DNA of 64,000 nt from an uncultured Paracoccaceae bacterium (lineage in GTDB: Bacteria; Pseudomonadota; Alphaproteobacteria; Rhodobacterales; Rhodobacteraceae), in the NCBI GenBank assembly GCA_945952025.1, contig CAMFGW010000010.1, positions 22,507 to 86,506 on the forward strand, read 5' to 3'. Shown in pieces: positions 30,141-41,000 of this stretch. The notes beneath the pieces are model-generated. The model had not been told where the DNA came from. It saw only the letters and a program-made list of their open reading frames with translations, and ran no database searches. A program made the position numbers and the translations under genes. Numbering within the stretch: position 1 is the first letter of the stretch; each line of letters starts with the position of its first letter.

Positions 30141-31994
30141 TTACTTCAGCTGGTTGTTGGCCGCGTTCAGCGCCGCCTGGTCGATGGTGACGGTGGTCGT
30201 CGCCTGCAGCGCGCGGGTATAGAGGTCCATCACGTCGCTGCCCATCGACTGCGAGAGTTGCGCCGCGACCTGGTCGCGGGTCGCCTTGTAGGCAGCGCTT
30301 GCCGGATCGGCCGGGGTCACGCTTTCCAGTGCGACGAGCCAGACCTTGCCGCCGGCGTCGACGACCTTCGTTTCGCCCGCCTTCATGGCAAAGACCGCTT
30401 GAGCCACGGCCGGGTCGGCGTCCTGGACATGGCCGTTTCGCGCGAAGTCGGTCAGGTGCGTCGTCACCAGGCCAAGCTTTTCGAGCGTCGTGCCGTTCTG
30501 GACCAGCGCCAGCTGCTCTTCAGCCAGTGACAGAAGCTGGCGATGTGTCTCATCCTCGGTCCAGTCGGCGATGACCTGGTCCTTGACCTGATCGAGGGGC
30601 TTCAGGCTCGGCGGGTCGATGCCGTCGAGCTGGATGGCGAAGACGCCGCCATCGTCCAGCTGGATCAGCGTCGGGAAGCTGTCGGCCGTGACCTCCTGTG
30701 CCGCCTTGCGGAAGGCCTCGTAGCCGGTCAGGCCGCCTTCGGCCTCGGCATTGTAGGCGATCTTGCCGCTGGTCATGTCCCGGGTTTCCTTGGCCACGTC
30801 GGCAAGGCTCGCGCCGCTGGCAAGGTTGTCCTCGATCTTGGCGGACTGCTCGGCGATCATGCGCCGCGCGCGGTCAAGCGCCACAATGTCGTTCAACTCC
30901 GGCCGCGCCTCGTCGAAGGTCGTCGTCTCGGCCGGCAGGACGCCCTGCAGTGCGAAGAGCGCGGGCCCGAGCGGGCTGTCGAGCGGGCCGATGACGCTGG
31001 GGCCGGTCATGGCGAAAACCGCGTCGCCCGCCGGGCCCAGGTCGTCGTGGCCGACCTCGCCCAGGTCGACATCCTTGGGCGTCAGGCCGCGTTCGCGCAC
31101 CAGATCCTCGAACGAGGCGGTCTTGGCGTCGAAGCGCGCCTTGGCGGCCTGCGCATCCGCGACGGTCGGGAAGACCAGCCGGGCGACCTTGCGCTTTTCG
31201 GGCACGAGGTATTCGGATTTCCGCGCCTCGTATGCCTGCTTCAGCGCCGCCTCATCGACCTGGACGTGCGCCTTCACATCGTCGGGCGACAGCCAGACAT
31301 AGGTGATCTGGCGCGTCTCGGGGCGCATGTAGCTGTCCTTGTGGCCGTCATACCAGGCCTGGACCTGCGCATCGGTCGGGGCGGCGACCGGCTGGGCCAG
31401 GTCAGAGCCGATCAGCTCGGCATAGGCGAAGGCCCGGCGTTCGCCCTGCCACGAAGTCAGCCGGTCGGCTGCGGGCGGGGGGGCTGTGACACCGGTCAGG
31501 ACGGCGCCCTGCAGGATGGTGCGCGCGCCCTCGTCCCGCAGCATCTGTTCGAACTCGACTTCGGTCATGCCCTGCTGCTGGAGCCACATGCTGTAAATGT
31601 CGCGGCTGAAGGCGCCGTCCGTGCCCCGGAAGATCGGGGCCGAGGTGATGCGGTCGCGGACGGCGGCGTCGCCGATCGACAGGCCCATCTTGTCGGCCTC
31701 GTCCTCCATCGCGGCCCAGGTCACGAGCGTGCCAAGGACCTGGCGGTCGACACCCATCTGCTGGGCGCGGTCGAAGCCCACCGCCTCGCCGATCTGGGCC
31801 GAGAGCGCATTCATCTCCTGCCGCATGGCGCGGGCATAGTCGTTCACGCCGATCGGGCGGCTGCCGACCTGGCCGATCGAGGACACGGTCTGGCTGAAGT
31901 TGGTGACGCCGTAGCCGCCGAGGCCCACCATCACCAGGGCGAGAACCGCCCAGATCACCGAGTTGGCGCGCTTGCGGCGCAGGGGCGTCGACAT
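30141..31994 (-). CDS. SurA-N/PpiD-like membrane-anchored peptidyl-prolyl cis-trans isomerase
   Basis: N-terminal TM anchor, parvulin-like region ARLVFPTVADAQAAKARFDAKTASFEDLVRERGLTPKDVDLGEV. Confidence 0.85.
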   Translation of the reverse strand: MSTPLRRKRANSVIWAVLALVMVGLGGYGVTNFSQTVSSIGQVGSRPIGVNDYARAMRQEMNALSAQIGEAVGFDRAQQMGVDRQVLGTLVTWAAMEDEADKMGLSIGDAAVRDRITSAPIFRGTDGAFSRDIYSMWLQQQGMTEVEFEQMLRDEGARTILQGAVLTGVTAPPPAADRLTSWQGERRAFAYAELIGSDLAQPVAAPTDAQVQAWYDGHKDSYMRPETRQITYVWLSPDDVKAHVQVDEAALKQAYEARKSEYLVPEKRKVARLVFPTVADAQAAKARFDAKTASFEDLVRERGLTPKDVDLGEVGHDDLGPAGDAVFAMTGPSVIGPLDSPLGPALFALQGVLPAETTTFDEARPELNDIVALDRARRMIAEQSAKIEDNLASGASLADVAKETRDMTSGKIAYNAEAEGGLTGYEAFRKAAQEVTADSFPTLIQLDDGGVFAIQLDGIDPPSLKPLDQVKDQVIADWTEDETHRQLLSLAEEQLALVQNGTTLEKLGLVTTHLTDFARNGHVQDADPAVAQAVFAMKAGETKVVDAGGKVWLVALESVTPADPASAAYKATRDQVAAQLSQSMGSDVMDLYTRALQATTTVTIDQAALNAANNQLK

Positions 31995-32081
31995 GGGGAA
32001 CCTCCGGTCTGGGGTCGCGACCTCGGACCCGTTCGTCTCTTAGGCGGTTCGCCGCTGTCGGGCAAGCCGGACGGGTGCGGC

Positions 32082-33260
32082 TCAGGCCTTCCAGGCCGCG
32101 AGCCGGGCGCACATTTCGGCTATGCCCTTGCGGTCGACGTTGGCGAAGGCGATGCGCATGGTCCGCGCGCCCATGGCCGCCCCGTCGGGCGTGAACATGG
32201 TGCCGGGCAGCATCAGAAGCCCCGCCTCGCGCACCAGCCGCTGCGCCACCTGGGCCGAGTTCAGGCCCTGCGGCACCTCGGCAAAGGCGAAATAGGCGCC
32301 GCAGCCCATGAGCCGCCAGTCGGGCAGGGCGCGGAAACCTTCGACGACGGCATCGCGGCGGGCAAGGATTTCCTGCCGCTCGCCCGCGAGCCACTGCCCG
32401 AGGTTGCGCATCCCCCAAAGGGCGCCGATCTGGCCCATCTGGCTGGCCGAGATCGACAGGGTGTCGAGCACCTTTTCGACCTGGGCCATGAAGGCGCCGC
32501 CCGCGACGATGGCGCCGACCCGGTGGCCGGTCAGGCGGAAGGCCTTCGAGAAGGAATAGAGCTGCACGAAACTGCCGCGCCAGTCGGGGTCGGAAAAGAG
32601 GTCGTGCGGCGCGCCCGGACGGCTGTCGAAGTCGCGGTAGGTCTCATCCACGATGAGCGCGATGCCCCTTTCCTTCGCCAGCTCGTAGAAGGCGCGGACG
32701 AGCGATGCGGGATATTCGACTCCGCCGGGATTGTTCGGAGTTACCAAAGTGATGGCGCGTGTTCTTGATGTGATGAGCGCGCGCGCGGCCTCGGGGTCCG
32801 GCAGCAGGTCGGCGCCGGCCATCAGCGGCACGCAGGTGACGCCCGACATGTCGAGCCACATCTTGTGATTGAAATACCAGGGCGCGGGCAGGACGACCTC
32901 GTCGCCCTGGCCGGCAAGGGTCAGGATCGTGGCGCAGAAGGCCATGTTGCAGCCCTGGGTGATCGCCACTTCGGACGCGGCGACGGGCGCGCCATAGGCG
33001 GCACTCCAGTCCTGCGCCACCTGGGCGCGCAGGTCGTCGTTGCCTAGGACGGGGCCGTAAAGGTGCGCCGACGGGTCGTTCAGTGCCGCCTCGGCCAGCG
33101 CGCGGCGCAGGCCTTCGGGCGGGGGCTCGACCGGGGCGGCCTGGCTCACGTTCAGAAGCGGGCGGTCGGGCGGGAAGGTCACGCCTTCCGTCCAGCGCCG
33201 GGCTTCCATGACCGGGGGGGCGAAGGTGGCCGCGACCGCCGGATTGATGCGAAATTCCAT
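32082..33260 (-). CDS. Class I/II pyridoxal-phosphate aminotransferase
   Basis: VTPNNPGGVEYPASLV, SFSKAFRLTGHRVG; start MEFRINPAVAATF. Confidence 0.9.
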   Translation of the reverse strand: MEFRINPAVAATFAPPVMEARRWTEGVTFPPDRPLLNVSQAAPVEPPPEGLRRALAEAALNDPSAHLYGPVLGNDDLRAQVAQDWSAAYGAPVAASEVAITQGCNMAFCATILTLAGQGDEVVLPAPWYFNHKMWLDMSGVTCVPLMAGADLLPDPEAARALITSRTRAITLVTPNNPGGVEYPASLVRAFYELAKERGIALIVDETYRDFDSRPGAPHDLFSDPDWRGSFVQLYSFSKAFRLTGHRVGAIVAGGAFMAQVEKVLDTLSISASQMGQIGALWGMRNLGQWLAGERQEILARRDAVVEGFRALPDWRLMGCGAYFAFAEVPQGLNSAQVAQRLVREAGLLMLPGTMFTPDGAAMGARTMRIAFANVDRKGIAEMCARLAAWKA

Positions 33261-33262
33261 GT

Positions 33263-33793
33263 TCAGACCTCTTCGCCTGCCGTGACCTGACGCTTCAGGA
33301 CCTTGTATTCCTGGCCGATCAGCCCGACCATGAACAGGTCGAAGATCGCCAGCAGCAACAGGACCGGCGAGCCGTAGGTCATGAATTCGTGCAGCTGGTA
33401 GATGACGAAGCCGATCAGCACGACCATCGCCACCGGATAGGCCCAGAGCACCTTGCGCCAGAGCATGAGCACCATGGTCAGCTTCAGGCCGCCATGGGCC
33501 AGCAGATACCAGCCGTAGAAGGACTGGATGTGCACCGGAAAATAGTCGACTGCCTGCCGCGTCCACTCGGCCATCGTGTCGTCGGGGCGGGCCGCCAGGT
33601 TGTGATGGGTCAGCCAGAAGGCCAGGCGGGCGGCCAGGTTGTTCGGGGTCAGCAGAAGGCCGATCCCGGCCAGAGTTTCGCCGCTGCACAGGACGCCCTT
33701 GATCGCCAGGCTCGCCTCGAAGAGCCAGTGCGCCACGCGCGCCGCGAACGTCCGGTCGCGCCTCAGGTTTGCCGCTGCCTCTGTCACCGCCAT
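33263..33793 (-). CDS. DUF2127-type membrane protein
   Basis: LFEASLAIKGVLCSGETLAGIGLLL... FYGWYLLAHGGLKLTMVLMLWRK; multi-TM. Confidence 0.7.
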   Translation of the reverse strand: MAVTEAAANLRRDRTFAARVAHWLFEASLAIKGVLCSGETLAGIGLLLTPNNLAARLAFWLTHHNLAARPDDTMAEWTRQAVDYFPVHIQSFYGWYLLAHGGLKLTMVLMLWRKVLWAYPVAMVVLIGFVIYQLHEFMTYGSPVLLLLAIFDLFMVGLIGQEYKVLKRQVTAGEEV

Positions 33794-33834
33794 GTCGGGC
33801 GTTCCTTCAGGTTCCGATCCGCCGCCCGGACCCT

Positions 33835-34341
33835 TCAGTCCTTGCCCCGGAAGGGCTCGACATACTGCAGCGCCATGTCCCAGGGGAAGAAGATCCAGGT
33901 GTCCTGGCTCACCTCGGTGATGTAGCTGCTGACCAGCGGCTTGCCCTGCGGCTTGGCGTAGACCGTTGCAAAATGAGCCTTGGGATAGAGGCTGCGGACC
34001 AGTTCCAGCGTCTTGCCGGTGTCGACCAGGTCATCGACGATCAGGATGCCGTCGCCGTCGCGCATCAGTTCGGCCTGCGGGCTTTTGGTCACGATGGCCT
34101 GGGCGGCGCGGTCCTGGTGGCTGTAGCTTCTCACGCTGATCGTATCGACCACGCGGATGTCGAGCTCACGTGCCACGATCATCGCCGGGACAAGGCCGCC
34201 GCGGGTGATGGCGACGACGGCGCGCCAGCCGCCATCCTGGGGCCCATGTCCGTCCAGCCGCCAGGCGAGCGCGCGGGCGTCGCGGTGGATCTGGTCCCAA
34301 CTGACGTGGAAGCCCTTCTCGTGCGGAAGCCGTTCCTTCAT
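33835..34341 (-). CDS. gpt: Xanthine(-guanine) phosphoribosyltransferase
   Basis: [19 protein letters not shown]...[16 protein letters not shown]. Confidence 0.92.
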   Translation of the reverse strand: MKERLPHEKGFHVSWDQIHRDARALAWRLDGHGPQDGGWRAVVAITRGGLVPAMIVARELDIRVVDTISVRSYSHQDRAAQAIVTKSPQAELMRDGDGILIVDDLVDTGKTLELVRSLYPKAHFATVYAKPQGKPLVSSYITEVSQDTWIFFPWDMALQYVEPFRGKD

Positions 34342-34480
34342 CCTGTCCCCCTGGCAGCGTCCGGCCCCGTCGGGGCCGGTGGTGAGCGAGACTCCAATCA
34401 CGGCCCGCGCCGCCGCGCAAGCCTGCTCACGCGGCTTTCATCGGAACAGGGGGGACGGTCGGGCGCGGGTGCCCGGGCCG

Positions 34481-35302
34481 TCAGTCCTTCCGGCCGGTCA
34501 CCACGTCGATGTCGGGCGCATCGACGGCCTTCATGCCCACGACATGATAGCCGCAATCGACGTGATGCGTCTCGCCCGTGACGCCCGAGCCGAGGTCGGA
34601 CAGGAGGTAGAGCGCGGATTTGCCCACGTCTTCCTGCGTGACGTTGCGGCGCAGGGGCGAGTTAAGCTCGTTCCACTTCAGGATATAGCGGAAGTCGCCG
34701 ATGCCGCTTGCGGCCAGCGTCTTGATCGGGCCGGCCGAGATCGCGTTGCAGCGGATGCCGTCCTTGCCCAGGTCCTCGGCGATGTAGCGCACCGAGGCCT
34801 CGAGTGCTGCCTTGGCGATGCCCATCACATTGTAGTGGGGCATGACCCGTTCGGCGCCGTAGTAGGTCAGCGTCAGAAGGCTGCCCCCGTCCGGCATCAT
34901 CGCGGCGGCGCGGCGGCAGACGGCGGTGAAGGAATAGACCGAAATGTCCATCGTCATGCGGAAGTTGTCGGCGCTCGTGTCCACATAGCGGCCGCGCAAT
35001 TCGTTCTTGTCCGAAAAGCCGATGGCATGGACCAGGAAGTCGATCTTGCCCCAGGTCTTGGCCAGATCGGCAAAAAGCCGGTCCAGCGAGGCTTCGTCCG
35101 ACACGTCGCATTCCATCAGTATATCCGAGCCGACCTCGGCCGCGAGCGGGCGCACCCGCTTCATCAGGGCCTCGCCCTGGTAAGAGAACGCCAGTTCCGC
35201 CCCCTCCGACGCGCAAGCCTTGGCGATGCCCCAGGCGATCGACTTGTCGTTCGCAACACCCATGATCAGGCCGCGTTTTCCCGCCAGAAGACCCTTCGCC
35301 AT
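34481..35302 (-). CDS. fabI: Enoyl-ACP reductase FabI
   Basis: GLIMGVANDKSIAWGIAKACASEGAELAFSYQGE; YYGAERVMPHYNVMGIAKAALE. Confidence 0.95.
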   Translation of the reverse strand: MAKGLLAGKRGLIMGVANDKSIAWGIAKACASEGAELAFSYQGEALMKRVRPLAAEVGSDILMECDVSDEASLDRLFADLAKTWGKIDFLVHAIGFSDKNELRGRYVDTSADNFRMTMDISVYSFTAVCRRAAAMMPDGGSLLTLTYYGAERVMPHYNVMGIAKAALEASVRYIAEDLGKDGIRCNAISAGPIKTLAASGIGDFRYILKWNELNSPLRRNVTQEDVGKSALYLLSDLGSGVTGETHHVDCGYHVVGMKAVDAPDIDVVTGRKD

Positions 35303-35447
35303 CGCTATTCACCCCCTCGTTGTGCAGGATCAGGCTTAAAGAAAGTTCCTTCTTGCTTCAAGGCCATGGACTCCCTACGTGACAGGCACAAGACTCTGTA
35401 GCTCGGCCGGCAAACCATGGCCGGGCGCGTATTTTTCGGGCCCAACC

Positions 35448-36053
35448 ATGTCGGATCGAAGCGGACTGTTTGCCGGGGAGAACCCATTCGCGCTCGCGCG
35501 TGCCTGGCTTTCGGAAGCCGAGGCGGCCGAGCCGAATGATCCCAATGCCATTGCGCTTGCCACGGTTGACGCGGACGGGATGCCCAATGTCCGCATGGTG
35601 CTTCTGAAAGAGATCACCGACCGCGACTTCGTCTTCTATACGAACTACGGCTCGGCCAAGGGGCGCGAGATCGACGGTTCGGGGAAGGCGGCCTTCGTCA
35701 TGCACTGGAAGAGCCTGCGCAGGCAGATCCGGGTGCGCGGGCTGACCGAGCGGGAAGAGGGGCCCGAGGCCGACCGCTATTATGCCTCGCGCTCGCTGCA
35801 GAGCCGGCTGGGGGCCTGGGCGTCGCGTCAATCCGCACCCCTTGCATCCCGCCTGTCGTTGATGGCAGAAGTGGCGAGGGTGACAGTTTCGCAAGGTGCA
35901 AACCCTGCAAGACCAGCCTTCTGGGGCGGATTGCGGATTTGCCCGCTTGAGATCGAATTTTGGGCAGACGGCGCGTTCCGCCTGCACGATCGCTTTCAGT
36001 GGCGCCGCGCGAGTGCCACTGATTCTTGGTCGGTTACTCGTTTACATCCCTGA
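35448..36053 (+). CDS. pdxH: Pyridoxamine 5'-phosphate oxidase
   Basis: [41 protein letters not shown]-terminal [22 protein letters not shown]. Confidence 0.95.
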   Translation: MSDRSGLFAGENPFALARAWLSEAEAAEPNDPNAIALATVDADGMPNVRMVLLKEITDRDFVFYTNYGSAKGREIDGSGKAAFVMHWKSLRRQIRVRGLTEREEGPEADRYYASRSLQSRLGAWASRQSAPLASRLSLMAEVARVTVSQGANPARPAFWGGLRICPLEIEFWADGAFRLHDRFQWRRASATDSWSVTRLHP

Positions 36054-36169
36054 AATGCCATTTAAACCCATGTCGGGTTGCGTTAAATTTGGCGGCGTGC
36101 TGCGGGACTGGTGTTGTTTTGTGCGGTGAATGGTGAACTGGACAGAACAGACGAAGGATACGACCTGCA

Positions 36170-36706
36170 ATGGACGAACGGGAAGAGACGCTGGACGTGC
36201 TGGACGGCCTCGTCAAATGGTTCGACGCGTCGAAGGGCTTTGGCTTCATAGTGGCGGACACGGGTGGCCCGGACATACTGCTGCATGCCAACGTGTTGCG
36301 CAATTTCGGGCAGGGTTCCGTCGCGGATAACGCCCGCATCACCGTCCGCGTCCAGCGCACCCAGAGGGGTGCCCAGGCGACAGAGATCCTGTCCATCTCC
36401 GCACCCCCGCCCGACGAAGAGCGCGCGCCGATCGAGGATCTGGGCGACAGCGACGCCGAAACCATCGCGGCGCTGCCGCTGGAGCCGGCCCGGGTCAAAT
36501 GGTTCGACAAGGGCAAGGGATTTGGCTTTGCAAATTCCTTTGGACGGCCCGAAGATATCTTCATCCATATCGAGGTGCTGCGCCGGTCCGGCTTTGCCGA
36601 TCTGAGCCCCGGCGAGGCAGTCTGCGTCCGGGTGATCGAAGGCAAGAGGGGGCGGATGGCCGCCCAGATCTGTTCGTGGGAAAACGCGCTCAAAGGACGG
36701 AAGTGA
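36170..36706 (+). CDS. Two-domain cold-shock protein (CSD-linker-CSD)
   Basis: GLVKWFDASKGFGFIVAD... and RVKWFDKGKGFGFANSFGRPEDIFIHIEVLRRSGF. Confidence 0.9.
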   Translation: MDEREETLDVLDGLVKWFDASKGFGFIVADTGGPDILLHANVLRNFGQGSVADNARITVRVQRTQRGAQATEILSISAPPPDEERAPIEDLGDSDAETIAALPLEPARVKWFDKGKGFGFANSFGRPEDIFIHIEVLRRSGFADLSPGEAVCVRVIEGKRGRMAAQICSWENALKGRK

Positions 36707-37404
36707 CCGCTGCGCGCAGGCGCGCCGCCCTGTCGCTGTGCCTGTCCGTTTCCCTTTCCCTGTCCGTGTTGGGGCTTGCTGCCGTCGGGGCCGGGGCCCA
36801 GACGCTTGCGCCCCAACCCTCGCCCCAACCCTCGCCGGGTGTGCCGACCGGGGGGCTCAGCCCCTCGGGCACCGGCACAACGCCGCTGATTCCGATCAGC
36901 CCGGGCTCGACAAGCTTGGCGGACTCGATGGCCGTCCCCGCGCCCTTGCCGGAAGCTGCCTGCGCGCCGGACCGCATCCGCCTCCGGGGCGTCAAGGGGC
37001 CGGTCGAAGTCGCGGTCGAGGTCGCGCGCACCCCCGAAGAGCGCGCCAAGGGGCTGATGTTCCGCACCGACCTCGCGCCCGGCAGCGGCATGGTCTTCTT
37101 CTATGACACGCCCTCGGCCGTGGCCTTCTGGATGAAGAACACGCTGATCCCGCTCGACCTCCTGTTCATCTCGTCTCAGGGCAAGGTGATCCGGCTGGCC
37201 GCCGGGGCGCAGCCGATGGACGAGACGCCGATTCCCTCGCGCGGGCCGATCGTGCTGGTCCTCGAGGTGCCGGGCGGCTGGGCCGCCGCCGCCGGGCTGA
37301 GGGAAGGCGCCATCGTCCAGAGCCCGCTTCTGGACCAGGCCCGCGCCTTCTGGCCCTGCCCGTTGTCCGGGGCGATTCCCCTGACGATCGCGCCCACGCC
37401 CTGA
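36703..37404 (+). CDS. Secreted DUF192 protein
   Basis: GTG start overlapping upstream stop; VAVEVARTPEERAKGLMFRTDLAPGSGMVFFYDTPSAVAFWMKNTLIPLDLLFI. Confidence 0.85.
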   Translation: MTAARRRAALSLCLSVSLSLSVLGLAAVGAGAQTLAPQPSPQPSPGVPTGGLSPSGTGTTPLIPISPGSTSLADSMAVPAPLPEAACAPDRIRLRGVKGPVEVAVEVARTPEERAKGLMFRTDLAPGSGMVFFYDTPSAVAFWMKNTLIPLDLLFISSQGKVIRLAAGAQPMDETPIPSRGPIVLVLEVPGGWAAAAGLREGAIVQSPLLDQARAFWPCPLSGAIPLTIAPTP

Positions 37405-37471
37405 CAGACGGGCGGGGCAGGGTCCGCGCGCCCCTTTCTTTCCCGCGCCCGACCGGCTAGGAACGATCCGT

Positions 37472-37548
37472 CGGGGCGTAGCGCAGTCTGGTAGCGCGAC
37501 GGTTTTGGGTACCGTAGGCCGGGGGTTCGAATCCTCTCGCCCCGACCA
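37472..37548 (+). tRNA. tRNA-Pro(TGG)
   Basis: CGGGGCG/CGCCCCG acceptor stem, ACGGT-TTTGGGT-ACCGT anticodon arm with TGG, GGTTCGAATCC T-loop, encoded CCA. Confidence 0.96.
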
Positions 37549-37862
37549 CCGCTTTCGCCCGATCCTCCAAGCCGTTTTTGCCGCGCGGGCGCCTCGCCCG
37601 GTGCAATTCCCCGGCAGTGCGTCATTTTTGCCAAGGCCGGTTTCGGGGCACCCGCGACCCCCCAGCCTGTGGACAGGTTTGTGCATTTCCTCAGTCCGAA
37701 GGCGCAAACCCGCCATGGTCCAACGTTTTTCGCGAAGGCTCATCCGATGCCTGAATGTGCAAGACTCGCAAGGCCGGGCGACTGCGGGAAGGGCGGGGCG
37801 AAGGTCAATGGGCCACGGGGGGGGACGTTCGAAATTTACTCGTTGACGGTTTTGTGAAATTC

Positions 37863-37908
37863 ACGCCAATTAGTGGCCGCTGGACCGGAAACCCACAAGA
37901 TATGGTGG
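37863..37908 (+). promoter_or_regulatory. Putative tandem NrdR boxes upstream of nrdJ
   Basis: ccacaagatatggtgg (37893-37908) matches the recalled consensus acaCwAtATaTwGtgt at 12/16 including the conserved C/A/A/T/T/G core; weaker acgccaattagtggcc at 37863-37878, 30 bp upstream. Confidence 0.5.
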
Positions 37909-38049
37909 ATCCGACCGGGGGGATGCAGGGGCAAGACGCCGGGTTTCCGGGGTTTTGCCGTGAAAGGGCCGGACGAACCGGCCGCGCGAATCCCCTCACT
38001 CCGGCGCCTCCCGAGAACGGGGGGTCAAAACAGAAACGTCGGGGGCAGT

Positions 38050-41000
38050 ATGAAGATCGAGCGGAAATTCACCAAGGTGGGTCAGGATGCCTATGCGGGC
38101 ATCGGGTTTGCGACGACGACGTCGGAAATCCGCAATCCTGACGGCAAGATCGTCTTTCGCAACGAAGCCGTCGAGGTGCCGGAGGACTGGAGCCAGGTCG
38201 CCTCGGACGTTCTGGCGCAGAAATACTTCCGCAAGGCGGGCGTCGCCGCGAGATTAAAGCGCGTGAAGGAAAAGGGCGTGCCCGAGTTCCTGTGGCGCTC
38301 GGTCCCCGACGAAGAGGCGCTGGCGGCACTGCCCCCGTCCGAACGGTTCACCGGCGAAAGCTCGGCCCGGCAGGTCTTCGACCGGCTGGCCGGCGCCTGG
38401 GCCTACTGGGGCTGGAAGGGCGGCTATTTCACCACCGAGGCTGACGCCCGCGCCTATTATGACGAGATGCGCGTGATGCTCGCCCGCCAGATGGCGGCGC
38501 CGAACTCGCCCCAATGGTTCAACACCGGCCTGCATTGGGCCTATGGCGTCGACGGCCCGGCGCAGGGCCATTTCTATGTCGACCACAAGACCGGCCAGCT
38601 GACCAAATCCGACAGCGCCTACGAACATCCCCAGCCGCATGCTTGCTTCATCCAGTCCGTGTCGGACGATCTGGTGAACGAGGGCGGCATCATGGACCTG
38701 TGGGTCCGCGAGGCACGGCTCTTCAAATACGGCTCGGGCACCGGCACCAACTTCTCGTCCCTGCGCGGCGAGGGCGAGCGGCTGTCGGGCGGCGGCAAGT
38801 CGTCGGGCCTGATGGGGTTCCTGAAGATCGGCGACCGCGCGGCGGGCGCGATCAAGTCGGGCGGCACCACGCGGCGGGCGGCCAAGATGGTCATCTGCGA
38901 CATGGACCACCCCGACATCGAGGCCTTCATCAACTGGAAGGTCATCGAGGAACAGAAGGTCGCGAGCCTTGTGGCCGGCTCGAAGATGCACGAGCGCCAG
39001 CTGAATGACATCTTCGCCGCCATCCGCGCCTGGGACGGCTCGACCGAGGATGCGGTCGATCCGGCGAAGAACCCCGGCCTGAAGGCGGCGATCAAGGGCG
39101 CCAAGAAGGTCCAGATCCCCGACACCTACGTCAAGCGCGTCCTGGACTATGCGCGTCAGGGCTATGCCTCGATCGAGTTTCCGACCTACGACACCGACTG
39201 GGACAGTGAGGCCTATGCCAGCGTCTCGGGCCAGAATTCGAACAACTCGGTCCGCGTGACCGACGCTTTCCTGAAGGCCGTCAAGGACGATGCCGACTGG
39301 GAGCTGATCCGCCGCACCGACGGCAAGGTCGCCAAGACCATCAAGGCGCGCGAGCTTTGGGACCAGATCGGCCATGCCGCCTGGGCCTGCGCGGACCCCG
39401 GCATCCAGTTCCATGACACGGTGAACGCCTGGCACACCTGCCCCGAGGACGGGCAGATCCGCGGCTCGAACCCGTGCTCGGAATACATGTTCCTGGACGA
39501 TACGGCCTGCAACCTCGCGTCGATGAACCTCTTGACCCTCTACACGAACGGCACGTTCGACGCCGAAGGCTATATCCACGCGACGCGGCTCTGGACCGTG
39601 ACGCTGGAAATCTCGGTCCTGATGGCGCAGTTCCCGTCGAAGGAAATCGCCCAGCGGTCCTATGACTTCCGCACGCTGGGTCTGGGCTATGCCAATATCG
39701 GCGGCCTGCTGATGACCATGGGCCTTGGCTATGACAGCGACGAGGGCCGGGCGCTTTGCGGCGCGCTGACCGCACTGATGACCGGGGTGGCCTATGCGAC
39801 CTCGGCCGAGATGGCAGGCGAGCTGGGCGCCTTCCCGGGCTATGGCCGCAATGCCGCCCACATGCTGCGCGTGATCCGCAACCACCGCGCGGCGGCCTAT
39901 GGCCAGGCCGACGGCTACGAGGCGCTGGCGGTTCGCCCCGTGCCGCTCGACCAGGTGAACTGCCCGGTGGAGCCCCTTGTGGCGCTTGCGAAATCCGCCT
40001 GGGACGAGGCGCTGGAACTTGGCAAGGCCCACGGCTTCCGCAATGCTCAGACGACGGTGATCGCGCCGACCGGGACCATCGGCCTGGTCATGGACTGCGA
40101 CACGACCGGGATCGAGCCGGACTTCGCGCTGGTGAAGTTCAAGAAACTGGCCGGCGGGGGCTATTTCAAGATCATTAACCGCTCGGTCCCGGCCGCGCTG
40201 GAAACGCTGGGCTATGGGTCGGCCGAGATCGAAGAGATCGTGGCCTACGCCGTCGGCCACGGCACGCTAGGCAATGCGCCCGGCATCAACCACACGGCGC
40301 TGATCGGCCACGGCTTCGGCCCGCGCGAGCTGGAAAAGATCGAGGCGGCCCTTCCGACCGCCTTCGACATCCGCTTCGTCTTCAACCTCTGGACGCTGGG
40401 CGAGGATTTCTGCACCGGCACCCTCGGCATCCCGGCCGAGAAGCTGGCGGACCCCACCTTCGACCTTCTGAAGCACCTCGGCTTCACCAAGGCGCAGGTG
40501 GACGCAGCCAACGACCATGTCTGCGGGACCATGACGCTGGAAGGCGCGCCGCACCTGAAGCGCCATCACTACCCGGTCTTCGACTGCGCCAACGCCTGCG
40601 GCAAGACCGGCAAGCGCTTCCTGCCGGTCAAGAGCCACATCACCATGATGGCGGCGGCCCAGAGCTTCATCTCTGGCGCCATCTCGAAGACGATCAACAT
40701 GCCGAACAACGCCACCATCGAGGACACGCTGGCGGCCTATGAACTGTCCTGGACGCTCGGCATCAAGGCGAACGCGCTCTACCGCGACGGCTCGAAGCTC
40801 AGCCAGCCCCTGGCGTCCGCGCTGGTCGAGGATGACGAAGAGGCCGAGGAAATCCTCGCCACCGGTTCGGCGCAAGAAAAGGCCGCCGTCCTGGCCGAGA
40901 AGATCGTCGAGAAGGTGATCGTCAAGGAGATCATCCGCACTCACCGCGAAAAGCTTCCCGAACGCCGCAAGGGCTATACCCAGAAGGCGATCATCGGCGG

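Noticed and set aside
36034-37743. 569-aa minus-strand ORF across the cold-shock, DUF192 and tRNA-Pro region
   Set aside because: Crosses a tRNA and two plus-strand genes; shadow ORF.
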